Source: Xylona heveae TC161
Lineage: Eukaryota > Ascomycota > Xylonomycetes > Xylonales > Xylonaceae
Length of the DNA stretch: 64,000 nt
Direction: 5' to 3'
Assembly: GCF_001619985.1 (NCBI RefSeq)
Contig: NW_017264193.1
Coordinates: forward strand, 687,726-751,725
The number at the start of each line of letters is the position of its first letter. The first letter of the stretch is position 1. Positions 46,062-55,502 of the stretch are shown here, in pieces. A program made the position numbers and the translations under genes. Under the pieces are notes generated by a model that was not told where the DNA came from, ran no database searches, and saw only the letters and a list, made by a program, of their open reading frames with translations.

Positions 46062-46538
46062 ATGCCAGATTCATGGACAAAACAGGAGGAGAAGCCTCTG
46101 TTTCCCGAACATAAAGTTGCGACAAGGACAACCAGGGGCGACTCGGAAACTCAAACCGGATGCGCGATCATAAAAGCAGAGGATACCTTGCCAACCGCAG
46201 ATGCGGATTGCTCGTCCGCCCAAGCACAAAACAGCAAGCGTCACTGCCTCATTTATGCCCCTGAAGCGTTCCCAGACTCTGCTACACTGCCAGCTTGCTT
46301 TACCACCGTTGTTTCTGATTCGACTCCGCATAGCATCAGAGAGACTAATAGGCGTTTACTTTCACAGAAGGTTTTGCAGGAAAGGGCTCAAGCGGCGCTC
46401 GAGAAGCTTTTCGAGAATTACCGGCCTTTAGAGAATTTGCCCAATTTTTCTCGCCCTACGCGAAGTCAAAGCAGCGCTCACGGCACATCAGCGCTTGACC
46501 GGAGTGGATACAAGCGAACGGCATTCGCATATCCAAAA
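46062..46538 (+). CDS. In-frame open extension upstream of the TFIIS start, 159 codons
   Basis: The frame of TFIIS stays open for 477 nt upstream of MDAKEIE, beginning with the ATG at 46062 (MPDSWTKQEEKPLFPEHK). It includes a helix-like segment (RRLLSQKVLQERAQAALEKL). TFIIS proteins of other organisms start near MDAKEIE, so this may be leader sequence or a chance open frame. The alternative is a longer, N-extended TFIIS form or the last exon of a separate gene. No known domain is seen. Confidence 0.25.
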
Positions 46539-47650
46539 ATGGACGCAAAGGAGATTGAAACTCGCGCAAAAGCTTTGCAAAAGGCAGGAGCCAATGGCGA
46601 ACCCGCCTCGGTCATCATTGATTTGCTCGAAGACTTGAAGAAGAATGTTGCCGCTACAGAGGATCTGCTCCGAGTATGTTTCATACGTCCCTGGAATTTA
46701 ACACGCAGCCAAGCTTACAGAGTGTTAGTCAACGCGTATTGGTATCATTGTCAACCGATCGAAACAACACAAGGATCCAGCGGTTGCGCGACTAGCGTCA
46801 GAAATTGTTTCAAAATGGCGGTCAGACGTCAACAAAGCCAAAGCCTCACCGGGAAAGAAGGCGAACGGGTCACCTGCGAGGTCAGCGAATGGAGGATCTA
46901 CGGGATCTTCACCTAAGCCAGCAGAGCCATTTCTCACAGTAGCGCCTGAAAAGCGAACTGCAGATACTGATAAAGTAAACACTGATCGCACTGGAGATGC
47001 TGTCAGAGATAAGTGTCTTGTGCTTATCTACAATGGACTGGCGTATATGTCCGAAGATGGTAAGGTTTTTCTTTTGCAATTTGCATATTAACTATCTTTT
47101 TGAGTAATGGGCTCTCAACGGTTGCTAACCTTTTATTTAGCTCCTTCACGCATTATTGAGAGAGCAGTGGAAGTTGAGCAAGCTGCGTTTGGTGAATTCA
47201 ATCGTAGAGTTAGTCAGGACTACAGGGCAAAGATACGGTCACTTTTCCAAAACCTCAAGAACAAGTCCAATCCCGGCTTACGGAAGCGCATTCTCACGGG
47301 AGAACTCTCTGCGTCACGCTTTGTCTCAATGTCCAGCGATGAACTGAAGTCTGCAGAAAAGCGGGCCGAAGATGCCAAGATCCAGAAGGAGCTGATGAAT
47401 GAGTCGATGGTTGCTCAAGCTGAGCGAAGTATCTCCACCAGTTTCACTTGCGGAAAGTGCGGTCAGAAGAAGGTCAGCTATAGTCAAGCACAGACCCGTT
47501 CGGCTGATGAACCTATGACTACTTTCTGCGAGTGTACCGTCTGTGGCAACCGCTGGAAGGTATGTACAATATCTTTTCTTCTCCCTTTTATTTCTACCCC
47601 CCTCTTCGTTCACATCAGTTTTCGCTGACATCTCTTGCTAGTTCTCGTGA
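46539..47650 (+). CDS. Transcription elongation factor TFIIS
   Basis: Four exons, 46539-46673, 46729-47059, 47141-47559 and 47642-47650 (the last encodes only FS and the stop), encode 297 aa. The N-terminal TFIIS/LW domain (about 1-75) includes LLEDLKKNVAATEDLLRSTR and ASEIVSKWRSDV. A Ser/Pro/Ala-rich linker leads to the central three-helix domain (RDKCLVLIYNGLA..YRAKIRSLFQNLKNKSNPGLRKRIL). The C-terminal zinc ribbon has CGKCGQKK..CTVCGNRW with the invariant loop RSADEPMTTF, whose Asp-Glu pair enters the RNA polymerase II active site to stimulate cleavage of backtracked RNA. Length matches yeast TFIIS (309 aa). The first intron uses the acceptor TTAG at 46728; an earlier AG at 46720 would break the frame. 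See the open frames upstream. Confidence 0.94.
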
Positions 47651-48650
47651 CATGTTCCACAGCGCATCGCCTTCTTCCCTCTCGTTCATCTGTTTTCTTT
47701 ATAGATTACATGTTCGTGGCGCATAACGTCTCATTTCTTCCCCTTCTCCTTCTCCTTTTCTTTCTCCCCTTCGCTTCTCTTTTTCTTTTCTTTCCCACCC
47801 CCCAAAATCTCTGACCTCTTCACATGTATACTACAATTCTCTCGTCCCCCCCAATTCCCCCCCCCTTTTTTTTCATGGTGCCATTCTAGGGCATTATTAG
47901 GGAGTTTGTGACTGTGGATCATATTACGTGTTCCCCCTTGGGAGCTTTACAGGCCTGGCGTCCTCTTTCTACTCGTCATACTCTTGTTGGCGATTCTTTT
48001 TTTTTTTTCCACCTGTTTCTTTCTTTCTCCATTCTTCTTGTCTGGCTTGTGGAATTGAATATCATTTGCGGCAATAAGGCGCTTTCCCATGCGCAAGCCC
48101 TATTTTCCATTTTTTTTTAATTGCCAACCATCTTCACACTTACCGCCCGTATCTTCTTCGCATCTAGTCCGTCATCATCCTTTAAAGTTTATGGGCAATT
48201 TTTCTCTTAATATTCTTGCTTTGAGCTGGAGGTGGTGGTAGACTGCTTTTTTCCTCTTTTGTGGAGGTAAATGCGATGACGATTTTTTTTCTTTTGCATG
48301 ATCGTGAAGATGCGTCCCTTGGAGGGGATATTGAGATGTTGAAGAGATCGTGACTAATCTTCAGGCCAAGCTTCTAACATAGTTCCTGCAGAGCGGTTTA
48401 CCCTAAAGCCGCTTCTGTTTTGCACATCTGCTACGCGTACATCACTTTCATCATTGGTTGGATTCGAAAAGATAATGGCCCAAGTAGGTAAAATAAATAT
48501 GACCGGAAATATATATGTCAGGTAAAAGTATACGGGAATACATTGCCATTTCTTGCTCTCTCTACCATTGCACACATATTTTTTTGCGTCTAGCTCTATA
48601 GATGCGACAATAAAATGGAATGAATGAATATACGATAAGTTATCTTGGAT
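47651..48650. other. Convergent intergenic region with pyrimidine-rich tracts
   Basis: 1 kb between the stops of TFIIS and the NDUFAF7-type gene. Long C/T-rich runs on the plus strand (about 47735-47880, including C and T homopolymers) and T runs near 47998-48010 and 48110-48118 mark the 3' untranslated region. No gene is supported. Confidence 0.6.
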
Positions 48651-50435
48651 CTACAAAGTGGCCATAACGGAGGCGTTCTTATACCATGACAGCATGGGAT
48701 TCTCTCCCGACCGCGTGGTAGTATCGTCCACAAAGGCCCAGCGGCGGAGAAAGTCCTCGTGGGTACTCATGCGGGTGAGTTTACCCGTCACGGCGCGGTA
48801 CACGTCCTCCATGACGCTGAAATCGGTCGGGAAGAGAATATCGAAGTAGCCTTGTTTGACCTGAATAAGTAGGACCATGGATTAGTCATTGCAGATTTAA
48901 AGGATTGATATTGGTTCATTGAAAATGGAATGAACAGAGACAGGTAAAGGATCGATCAATCGGCTTATTTTCGGTGGAATAAAAGGGGGGGGGGGGGAAG
49001 AAAAAGGGAGAGAAGAAAAAAACAAGAAAATTAAAACTGAACAATAAAATAGAATGAAAATTAAACAAACATACCAATGGAGTAGTGACTGGCACAGTTC
49101 GTCGCTCATAGCGAGTTTGCACGACTGGAGCGTTGATACCTCTGATGGTATCCGGCAGAGTGTGAAAGTCGCTGACAATAAGACGATGGGCAGGGAAATA
49201 ATCATTTAAAATGTCGAAGAACTGGAGGAGCCGCGTGGGGATGTATTCGGCGACAGAGAGGTTTTCTGAAAACGGCAGACCCTGGCGCAGATTCCTGAGG
49301 AAGCGCGGCCCTCTTAGAGGATGATTATAATGTCCATCACATGCGGTGCGACGAACGTGGAGAAAACGCGCCGCAAGAGGGTCGGTGATGGGGGAGTAGA
49401 ATTCGTAGAATTCGCCATCGTTGTCGATAAGCACGGTTCCTTGCAGTGGGCTCTCGGTGACAGGATCGTACCGGATGGCATCATGGGCAAAGTTGTCGAA
49501 AACCTCGAGTGCTAGAAAGAAGCAAGGCGACTGGACGTATCGGTTCCAGGAGAAAATGGACTTGTTTATAATGTTTACCTTGGAAGCATGTCCTCGGTTT
49601 GATGCCGTCTTGGCCAAATGAGACTGCTGTATCGACGCCAGCGCCGACGAAATCTCAATGATACGATATTGGGTTCTTGCGTATACGTCTGGATCTATAT
49701 CTCGGATATAGTCGAGAATGTTGAGCATCATGGTCCCATTTCCGGCGCCCATTTCGTATATAATCAAATCGTGGTACGGGTAGAGCGATAGCTTGTAGTT
49801 GGTCACGAGATAGCGCGCAATGGCCTCTCCGTAATATGGCCTAAATAGCTCCGTAGGCGTATGCCAGAGCTGTCTTGTAGGATTGTATGCTTCCTGGTCT
49901 AACTTGTCTTCAAACTCTGTGTAGCGCTGCCCGAGCAGACGATGGAACTCGGGCTCGTCTTTCATGCGGTTGAAATCGAATGGGTCACCGGGGCTGAAAA
50001 TGACGGCTTCTTTAGAGAAGTATCCGTAATGCGGATTATAAAGGCTGTCTGTTTGAAATTGTTATTAGAAAAAGAGTTGTCCGAATACAAGCTAAGCATC
50101 CTGCGGAGCGGGGATGGATGCTCACCATCTATAAAGTCTCTCAACAACATTTTGACCCGCCTCGGCCGCTCCCGTCGGCTTTGGAGCTCTTCTGCTGTCA
50201 CCATTGGATATTTCTGAAATTCTTCGGTTTTATCTCCCGATAGCACATCTGTACGTTGCTGCCAATAGCTCTCACGCTGACGAGCGTCATCTCCCCCATG
50301 CCTTCGGTGAAGCCGTCGTTGGGAACCGGGACTGGCGTTGATACGAAGCGGAAGCAAAGCGCGTGACTGAGACGACCGGCAGCTCGAACAACTGAACAGC
50401 CGCCTCAGAACTTGAGTCACAATTGGCGAGTCCAT
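48651..50435 (-). CDS. NDUFAF7/MidA-family mitochondrial methyltransferase
   Basis: Three exons, 50435-50126, 50048-49075 and 48860-48651, encode 497 aa from MDSPIVTQVLRRLF. The first 50 residues are Arg/Ser/Leu-rich with few acids, a good mitochondrial presequence. An ATG at 50573 would add 46 Thr/Pro-rich residues and is less likely. The core has the family segments SLYNPHYGYFS, the SAM-binding strand-loop IIYEMGAGNGTMMLNIL, YRIIEISSALASIQ, FFLALEVFDNFAHDA and a C-terminal DFSVMEDVY. In animals NDUFAF7 dimethylates an arginine of complex I subunit NDUFS2 during early assembly; the fungal protein probably acts the same way in the matrix. The last intron (48861-49074) contains a long G run. 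Divergent from the cysteine synthase-like gene. Confidence 0.88.
48986..48998. repeat. Poly-G tract in an intron of the NDUFAF7-type gene
   Basis: A run of about 13 G on the plus strand (C on the transcribed RNA), flanked by purine-rich sequence and embedded in a 214-nt intron, longer than most introns here. Such tracts are unstable in replication and sequencing. Confidence 0.7.
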
Positions 50436-50669
50436 GAGGCTGGAGTCGTGGAGTGGAATGCGGAGATGAATCTCGGAGGTGGGAAGGTGGTGGGTTGTTT
50501 TGGGGTTGCTGCTGGGAGGAAGCGACGGAGTGTTGTTCGTGCGCTGAGTCCTCGGTCGAGCTGGCGTCGTCATGCCATAAACCTCACAAAGCTCCGCGCA
50601 CCAGCTTTTGAAGCCTCATGAAACAGGCTAACATGCCTTGATTCGGTAATTGAAGCTCCTAAATTTGCA
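50436..50669. promoter_or_regulatory. Divergent promoter of two probably mitochondrial genes
   Basis: 234 bp between divergent starts (97 bp if the alternative ATG at 50573 is used). Both flanking products have mitochondrial signals or homologues, so coordinated expression is plausible. Confidence 0.5.
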
Positions 50670-52202
50670 ATGGGGGACAATAATCGTATTTATGCTGTCG
50701 CGGCCTTCGCCGCTGGCGTCATACTCACCCTCGGCTTCAAGGGCTTTTATCCGGATATTGAACGACGATTCCTATGGCGGAGAGGAAGCAATGCGCGGGC
50801 AGCAGCGCGCTCTACGACTGACCGCCAGGTGCAATTGGAAGACCACACGCTTCAGGCTCGTGGAGACAACGGGCCGCATATACCAGAAGGCATTGAGGCC
50901 TGCATTGGCAACACGCCTTTATTCAAGATTAAATCACTTTCAGAAGCAACTGGATGCGAGATATTGGCAAAAGCAGAAGTCAGAGGGACCCATAGAATCT
51001 ATAAATTATCGGCACGGGTATGCTGATACATTGCTTTAGTTTCTTAATGGCGCTGGCGGCAGCCCGAAAGACCGGGTTGCATTGAGTATGATACAATTGG
51101 TATATTCTACACCTTTAATTCTGTGTGGACCATGGTAGGCTCAGGCTCACTGTACGTAGGCTGAGGAGGAAGGCCTCTTGACACCGCATGCCGGTGATGT
51201 AGTCTACGAAGGCACCGTTGGTTCGACGGGCATATCTTTGGCGACTCTGTGCAGAGCCCGAGGATATTTAGCACATATGTGCGTGGATCCAAAATGCCTC
51301 TGCCATGAAGTTTAATAGCTGACAATGTGAAAATAAAGCTGTATGCCGAACGATCAAGCAACAGAAAAATCTGACCTGCTGCTTAAACTCGGTGCAGAAG
51401 TTGAGCGACTCCGCCCTGCCCCTATTGTCGATCAGAACCAATTCGTGAACAAGGCTCGAGCCCGAGCGGAAGAGCATACTGCAGATTCCAGTCGACCAGG
51501 TCGAGGTTTCTTTGCAGACCAGTTTGAGAATGGCGCGAATTGGAGAGCTCATTTCACCGGTACTGGACCAGAAATTTATCGGCAAACTGGAGGAAGAGTA
51601 GATGCATTTGTAGCCGGGGCGGGCACCGGAGGCACAATATCTGGCGTTGCGTTATATCTCAAGCCGCGGCTACCAGACATGAAGGTGGTTCTCGCCGATC
51701 CTCAGGGAAGTGGGCTTTTCAATCGCGTCAAGTACGGAGTCATGTTTGATCCGAAGGAGAGAGAAGGCACAAGGAGGAGACACCAGGTTGACACCATTGT
51801 GGAGGGTATTGGTATCAATCGAGTAACGCAAAACTTTGAGGCTGGCAGAGATTTAGTCGATGACGCTGTTAGGGTGAATGACGAGCAAGCCAAGGCTATG
51901 GCGCGATGGCTTGTCGAGAAGGATGGTATATTTGTAGGAAGCAGCAGCTCCGTCAACTGTAAGTGTTCTTCTATACATGGATTTATTCTATTCGACAAAC
52001 TCTGACTAAATTTTGCGTAGGCGTGGCAGCGGTGAGAACAGCGCTTGAACTTGGACCCGGCCATCGGGTCGTGACTATCCTGTGTGACTCAGGTGCCAGA
52101 CATCTTTCGAAGTTCTGGGCAAAAGCAGGTTCTATAGGTGGAAAGGCCAATACCAAGCTTGAAGATGTGCTCAATGTTGGGCCCACAGAAGATACTATCT
52201 AA
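50670..52202 (+). CDS. Cysteine synthase-like PLP enzyme, Mcy1/Cys12 type
   Basis: Five exons, 50670-50978, 51040-51099, 51160-51278, 51339-51958 and 52021-52202, encode 429 aa; the broken appearance of the ORFs is due to introns, not damage. An N-terminal membrane anchor (IYAVAAFAAGVILTLGF) precedes the fold-type II PLP domain. The start IPEGIEACIGNTPLFKI leads to the PLP lysine in NGAGGSPKDRVAL. Other family segments are YEGTVGSTGISLA, the phosphate-binding AGAGTGGTISG and the closing VTILCDSGARHLSKFW. Residues match the membrane-anchored branch represented by yeast Mcy1 (YGR012W), found at the mitochondrial outer membrane and not proven to be a true cysteine synthase. The intron after exon 3 ends in AAG, and the first has the donor GTCAGA. 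The divergent partner is a mitochondrial methyltransferase. Confidence 0.9.
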
Positions 52203-52437
52203 TTAAAAGGTCATATATACTCTAGCTTCACACCAAAGCTCAGTTTTTCTTTCAACCGTAATCAGTATCAGTTGGCGGTGCGGAGAATTGAACCCAGCTC
52301 ATAATCATCCTAATGCCCGAATCGAGACTTGTTCTCACAAGAGTATGATTGGTATACCTCTGCAAGCTTACAGATTATACTAGAGGGAGATGGCTACTTG
52401 GCCTCTTCCACTCATTTATACTGTCTGCTCGTAAATC

Positions 52438-55074
52438 TCATTGGCAATTTAGACAGAATACGCGTTGACATTTATATCCAACTGTTCCGCACTTACGGCT
52501 GGCACTATTTGGCGTGGACGCCAGCGGCGTCTGCGTGCGCGGAGAACCTAGAGAACCGTGTCCAGACATGGTCTGCTTCTTGGATAATGTCGAAGAACCG
52601 GTCTTCCGGCCAGAACGAGATTTGAGCAGACTAGATACAGGGGTAGAATCGATGGCATCAGCATGTCTATGCGGGCTTTGGGTGTGAGCAGTTGACTTTG
52701 CAGTGGTTGTTATATTCGACTTCGTCGGCAGATCCTTGCTCGACGTATGGTGCTTCTCGTGCTCTATGCCATTGCCAATTCCAAAGGGGTGATTGGCCTC
52801 TTTCTGCGGCCGATTTTTCGGCGTACCAATTTCAGGAGTCTTGATGGCGACATCTTTCGTTAAAATCTGGTCGATTTCATGGGTCGACTTCGGGCTTCCG
52901 CGCTTTTTCTTCTCAACATTTACAATAGGAACAGAACCAGAGGTGGGGGTCGCGCTGTGCTGCACGCTAGGGAGATTCTCATTTACTCCCTCGGCATTGG
53001 GTTTCGTGCTCATATGTTGCTTGGATCTGACCGTGTCCCGCTGTGATAGCCTTGCCGAAATCCTAAGTCTTCTTTCAGCTGATGGTGGGGCATTCCTCAA
53101 CCCAGTTGCAGGAACATCTTCTCTACTTTGGCAAGTCCCTGGAATTTTAGCCAGAGCCGCGTGTGCAACCTCCTTTTTCCGTTGGGTTGATCTGAATGGA
53201 TCTGCAGAGGGGTTTGATGGTGGGGGCAGTGGGGCTTCGGTGTCTTTATCAACCACAAAGCTAATTTGATTGGATCTTTGGGAGTGCCTTTTTTCTTGCT
53301 GTGAGCTTGATTTAGGTCCCTTTTTATGAACCGATGGTAAACCGACGCCGTCAGATGATGTACTCTTAGCACCGGGCTTATCATGTGAATGAATCTGGGG
53401 CGCACTGTGAGCATGGTTTCTCGCTGGAGCCGAAGGTGGAGAAGCAAAAGGATGCACTTCATCTTGCACTTTGCTTTGTTTTGGTGGACGTGCACGAGGC
53501 TTTTTATTCGACGGAATCTGCTGAATTAGCTTTGAGTCGTGGCCATTGAAAGAGGTATAGACTCCACTCACGGTCTCGTTTGCAATTGTTACTGCAGGCT
53601 GCGCTGGCCTTACCCTGGGCTTCTGTTGGACGTTTCGATCTTGTGGAGCATTGCTGTCGGTAGCGTCATTCGTATCTTTTCTACCAGTAACACGGGTGCT
53701 ATCCACGCTCGCCTTTGAAACCTCCGGATCCGAACGTTTCACATTTCTGCCGCTATCATTCCTTCCCTGATTTCCAGAGGACGTGGTTGCTGTAGCGGTT
53801 GTGCTATTTTGGGGGGTTCTTTTCGAGATTCTCGGATGATGAGTAGTGTCCTCAGCGCTTCTTACGGAATGGTCAGTCTCATTGGAATGATTTGGAGGCT
53901 GTTCTATATCAGCTAGAAGAGTTAAACCGCGTTTTCGAATCGATTCCGTTGACCAAGTGGGGAAATGCTCCGACAAGTGTTTCCATGTCATGCGACGATT
54001 GATTCGAAGCTCCAGGATCATCTGGTCTTCATCTGCAGTAAAGCGTGATGGATTGCTAATTGTCGCATGGTCCTGCCTACCAATAGGAGTTTGGCTAGCC
54101 CTTGGAAAAGGTGTGGCGTTTCTTCTTGTAGATTGATTTGGTAGCTGAGACGGCAGGCTATTAGGGGTAGCGGTAGTAAAGTGACTAGGCGCAATCGCAG
54201 GCAGAGTTGACCGAGTATGACTTTTTGAGGCTCGCGGAGGTGCCGCGCCATGGGACCTGTGAGTTCTGGTCGGCGTGAGGTGTGCCCATACAGATCGAGA
54301 AGTTGCACGCGGTGCTGATGTCGGGTGGGAATTGCCACCACCAGATCGAATGTGAGGGCGACGAGTCTGATCTGTGAAAGGTAGCTCCGGCGTCCTCCAT
54401 GCAGGCTCAATATGAGCATCGTTATTCGGTGTAGTGAGATGAATCAAAGAATGGACAATCTTTGATGCCAAATTCTCACCAAATTCCTTCCAAAATGCTG
54501 GGCCGGGAAAGCCTGCAGGAGGGCCAGGGGTGGTCGGCGGGGCCGGGACATTCTCAGTAGCAGTATGTCCTTCCCCTCTTTTCTCTGATAAAGTTTCGAT
54601 TGCACGCCCTACTGCATTGGCTACCGGAGTAGATCTTGGTCTCTCATGGTACGAAGTGTCCTCGACAGTCTCTATCCGCGGCTCTTTGTTCACTGTGCGT
54701 TGCGGAGTTTCGAGGGGTGTACGAGGCTGAATTACTTCCATGGAATCGCCGAGCTCATCCCAGTCGTCGTCTTCCTCGACGGGTGGTTCCGTATCCTCAA
54801 CCGCAAATTGACCCAGGAGCTCTTGTGTGTTCTCGTGCCCCATGTCCTGCTCACTTTCCATGTCCCGCAGATGGCCATTGTTTACGGTGATTTCTCCGGT
54901 CTCCAGATCAATTTCATCGCCGACGCCCGAGAAGTCGCGAGAGTATTTTTCAAAAATAGCTTCAAATGCAGACTTTAGCCGCTGGTCGTTCCTCACTCTA
55001 GCTTGCTCAACATCGGATATTTCGCCGTCGTCAGCTGGTTCCTCAAGTCGAACTCGTTTTGCTGGGCGATCCAT
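52438..55074 (-). CDS. scm3: Scm3/HJURP-type CENP-A chaperone with Myb-like domain
   Basis: A single exon of 878 aa. The frame opens further up but its first ATG is at 55074, giving MDRPAKRVRLEEP. The Scm3 domain is at about residues 20-70: RVRNDQRLKSAFEAIFEKY..DEIDLETGEITVNNGHLR, the histone H3/CENP-A-binding helix and loop. A Myb/SANT-like segment is at about 390-435 (FTADEDQMILELRINRRMTWKHLSEHFPTWS). Most of the rest is disordered and Ser/Thr/Pro/Lys-rich. The C-terminus carries four Cys (C-x6-C-x4-C-x2-C, in KCGTVGYKCQRVFCLNC), a probable zinc-binding unit. Scm3 loads CENP-A at centromeres. Filamentous fungal Scm3 proteins are known to be much larger than the yeast one and to carry added DNA-binding modules. 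Divergent from ATG6. Confidence 0.87.
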   Translation of the reverse strand: MDRPAKRVRLEEPADDGEISDVEQARVRNDQRLKSAFEAIFEKYSRDFSGVGDEIDLETGEITVNNGHLRDMESEQDMGHENTQELLGQFAVEDTEPPVEEDDDWDELGDSMEVIQPRTPLETPQRTVNKEPRIETVEDTSYHERPRSTPVANAVGRAIETLSEKRGEGHTATENVPAPPTTPGPPAGFPGPAFWKEFGENLASKIVHSLIHLTTPNNDAHIEPAWRTPELPFTDQTRRPHIRSGGGNSHPTSAPRATSRSVWAHLTPTRTHRSHGAAPPRASKSHTRSTLPAIAPSHFTTATPNSLPSQLPNQSTRRNATPFPRASQTPIGRQDHATISNPSRFTADEDQMILELRINRRMTWKHLSEHFPTWSTESIRKRGLTLLADIEQPPNHSNETDHSVRSAEDTTHHPRISKRTPQNSTTATATTSSGNQGRNDSGRNVKRSDPEVSKASVDSTRVTGRKDTNDATDSNAPQDRNVQQKPRVRPAQPAVTIANETVSGVYTSFNGHDSKLIQQIPSNKKPRARPPKQSKVQDEVHPFASPPSAPARNHAHSAPQIHSHDKPGAKSTSSDGVGLPSVHKKGPKSSSQQEKRHSQRSNQISFVVDKDTEAPLPPPSNPSADPFRSTQRKKEVAHAALAKIPGTCQSREDVPATGLRNAPPSAERRLRISARLSQRDTVRSKQHMSTKPNAEGVNENLPSVQHSATPTSGSVPIVNVEKKKRGSPKSTHEIDQILTKDVAIKTPEIGTPKNRPQKEANHPFGIGNGIEHEKHHTSSKDLPTKSNITTTAKSTAHTQSPHRHADAIDSTPVSSLLKSRSGRKTGSSTLSKKQTMSGHGSLGSPRTQTPLASTPNSASRKCGTVGYKCQRVFCLNCQ

Positions 55075-55502
55075 TGTTTGGGAGGAAGCTTCCACTGTGA
55101 AAGATGTGAGAGCTGTTCCTGCTTTCTTGATGCCGCTGATTGCACATTCCACACTTTGATTGTAAGTGGCTTGACTCAATCATATATCCACGAAGAGAAT
55201 TTGTTTGAACAGAGAGGGTCCTTGAAGCTGGAGCAACGTCGCAACAGCCCATAGCTGGAAAGTTGCCGGGCGTGTCGAGAATGTGTATTTTCATTGAGCA
55301 CGCGAATAAGCGACCCCAACTACCTTACTGCCCACCTTATTATTATCAAGCTGCGATTAGATAACGGGACCTTAACTGTAACTCAATCATATAACCAGCT
55401 GCATCATCGCTCTGTGACTTCATACCTCTACAACATAGTCATTCCGGATCGCCGTCTTATCGTTCGCTCGATGTAAATCTAACATTTCTTACGAGAACAA
55501 AG
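55075..55502. promoter_or_regulatory. Divergent promoter between Scm3 and ATG6
   Basis: 428 bp between divergent start codons. It contains the open but ATG-less extension of the Scm3 frame up to about 55179. No motif stands out. Confidence 0.55.

Noticed and set aside
50670-52202. Cysteine synthase-like gene as a pseudogene broken into several frames
   Set aside because: Each break is explained by an intron with GT..AG ends and a preserved reading frame; the joined protein is continuous and has the PLP lysine and glycine-rich loop.
52274-52320. tRNA-like 3' half on the minus strand (GGTTCAATTCT followed by CACCGCCA)
   Set aside because: It resembles a B box and acceptor strand, but there is no matching 5' acceptor strand, D arm or A box upstream. 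At most it is a worn tRNA relic; more likely chance.
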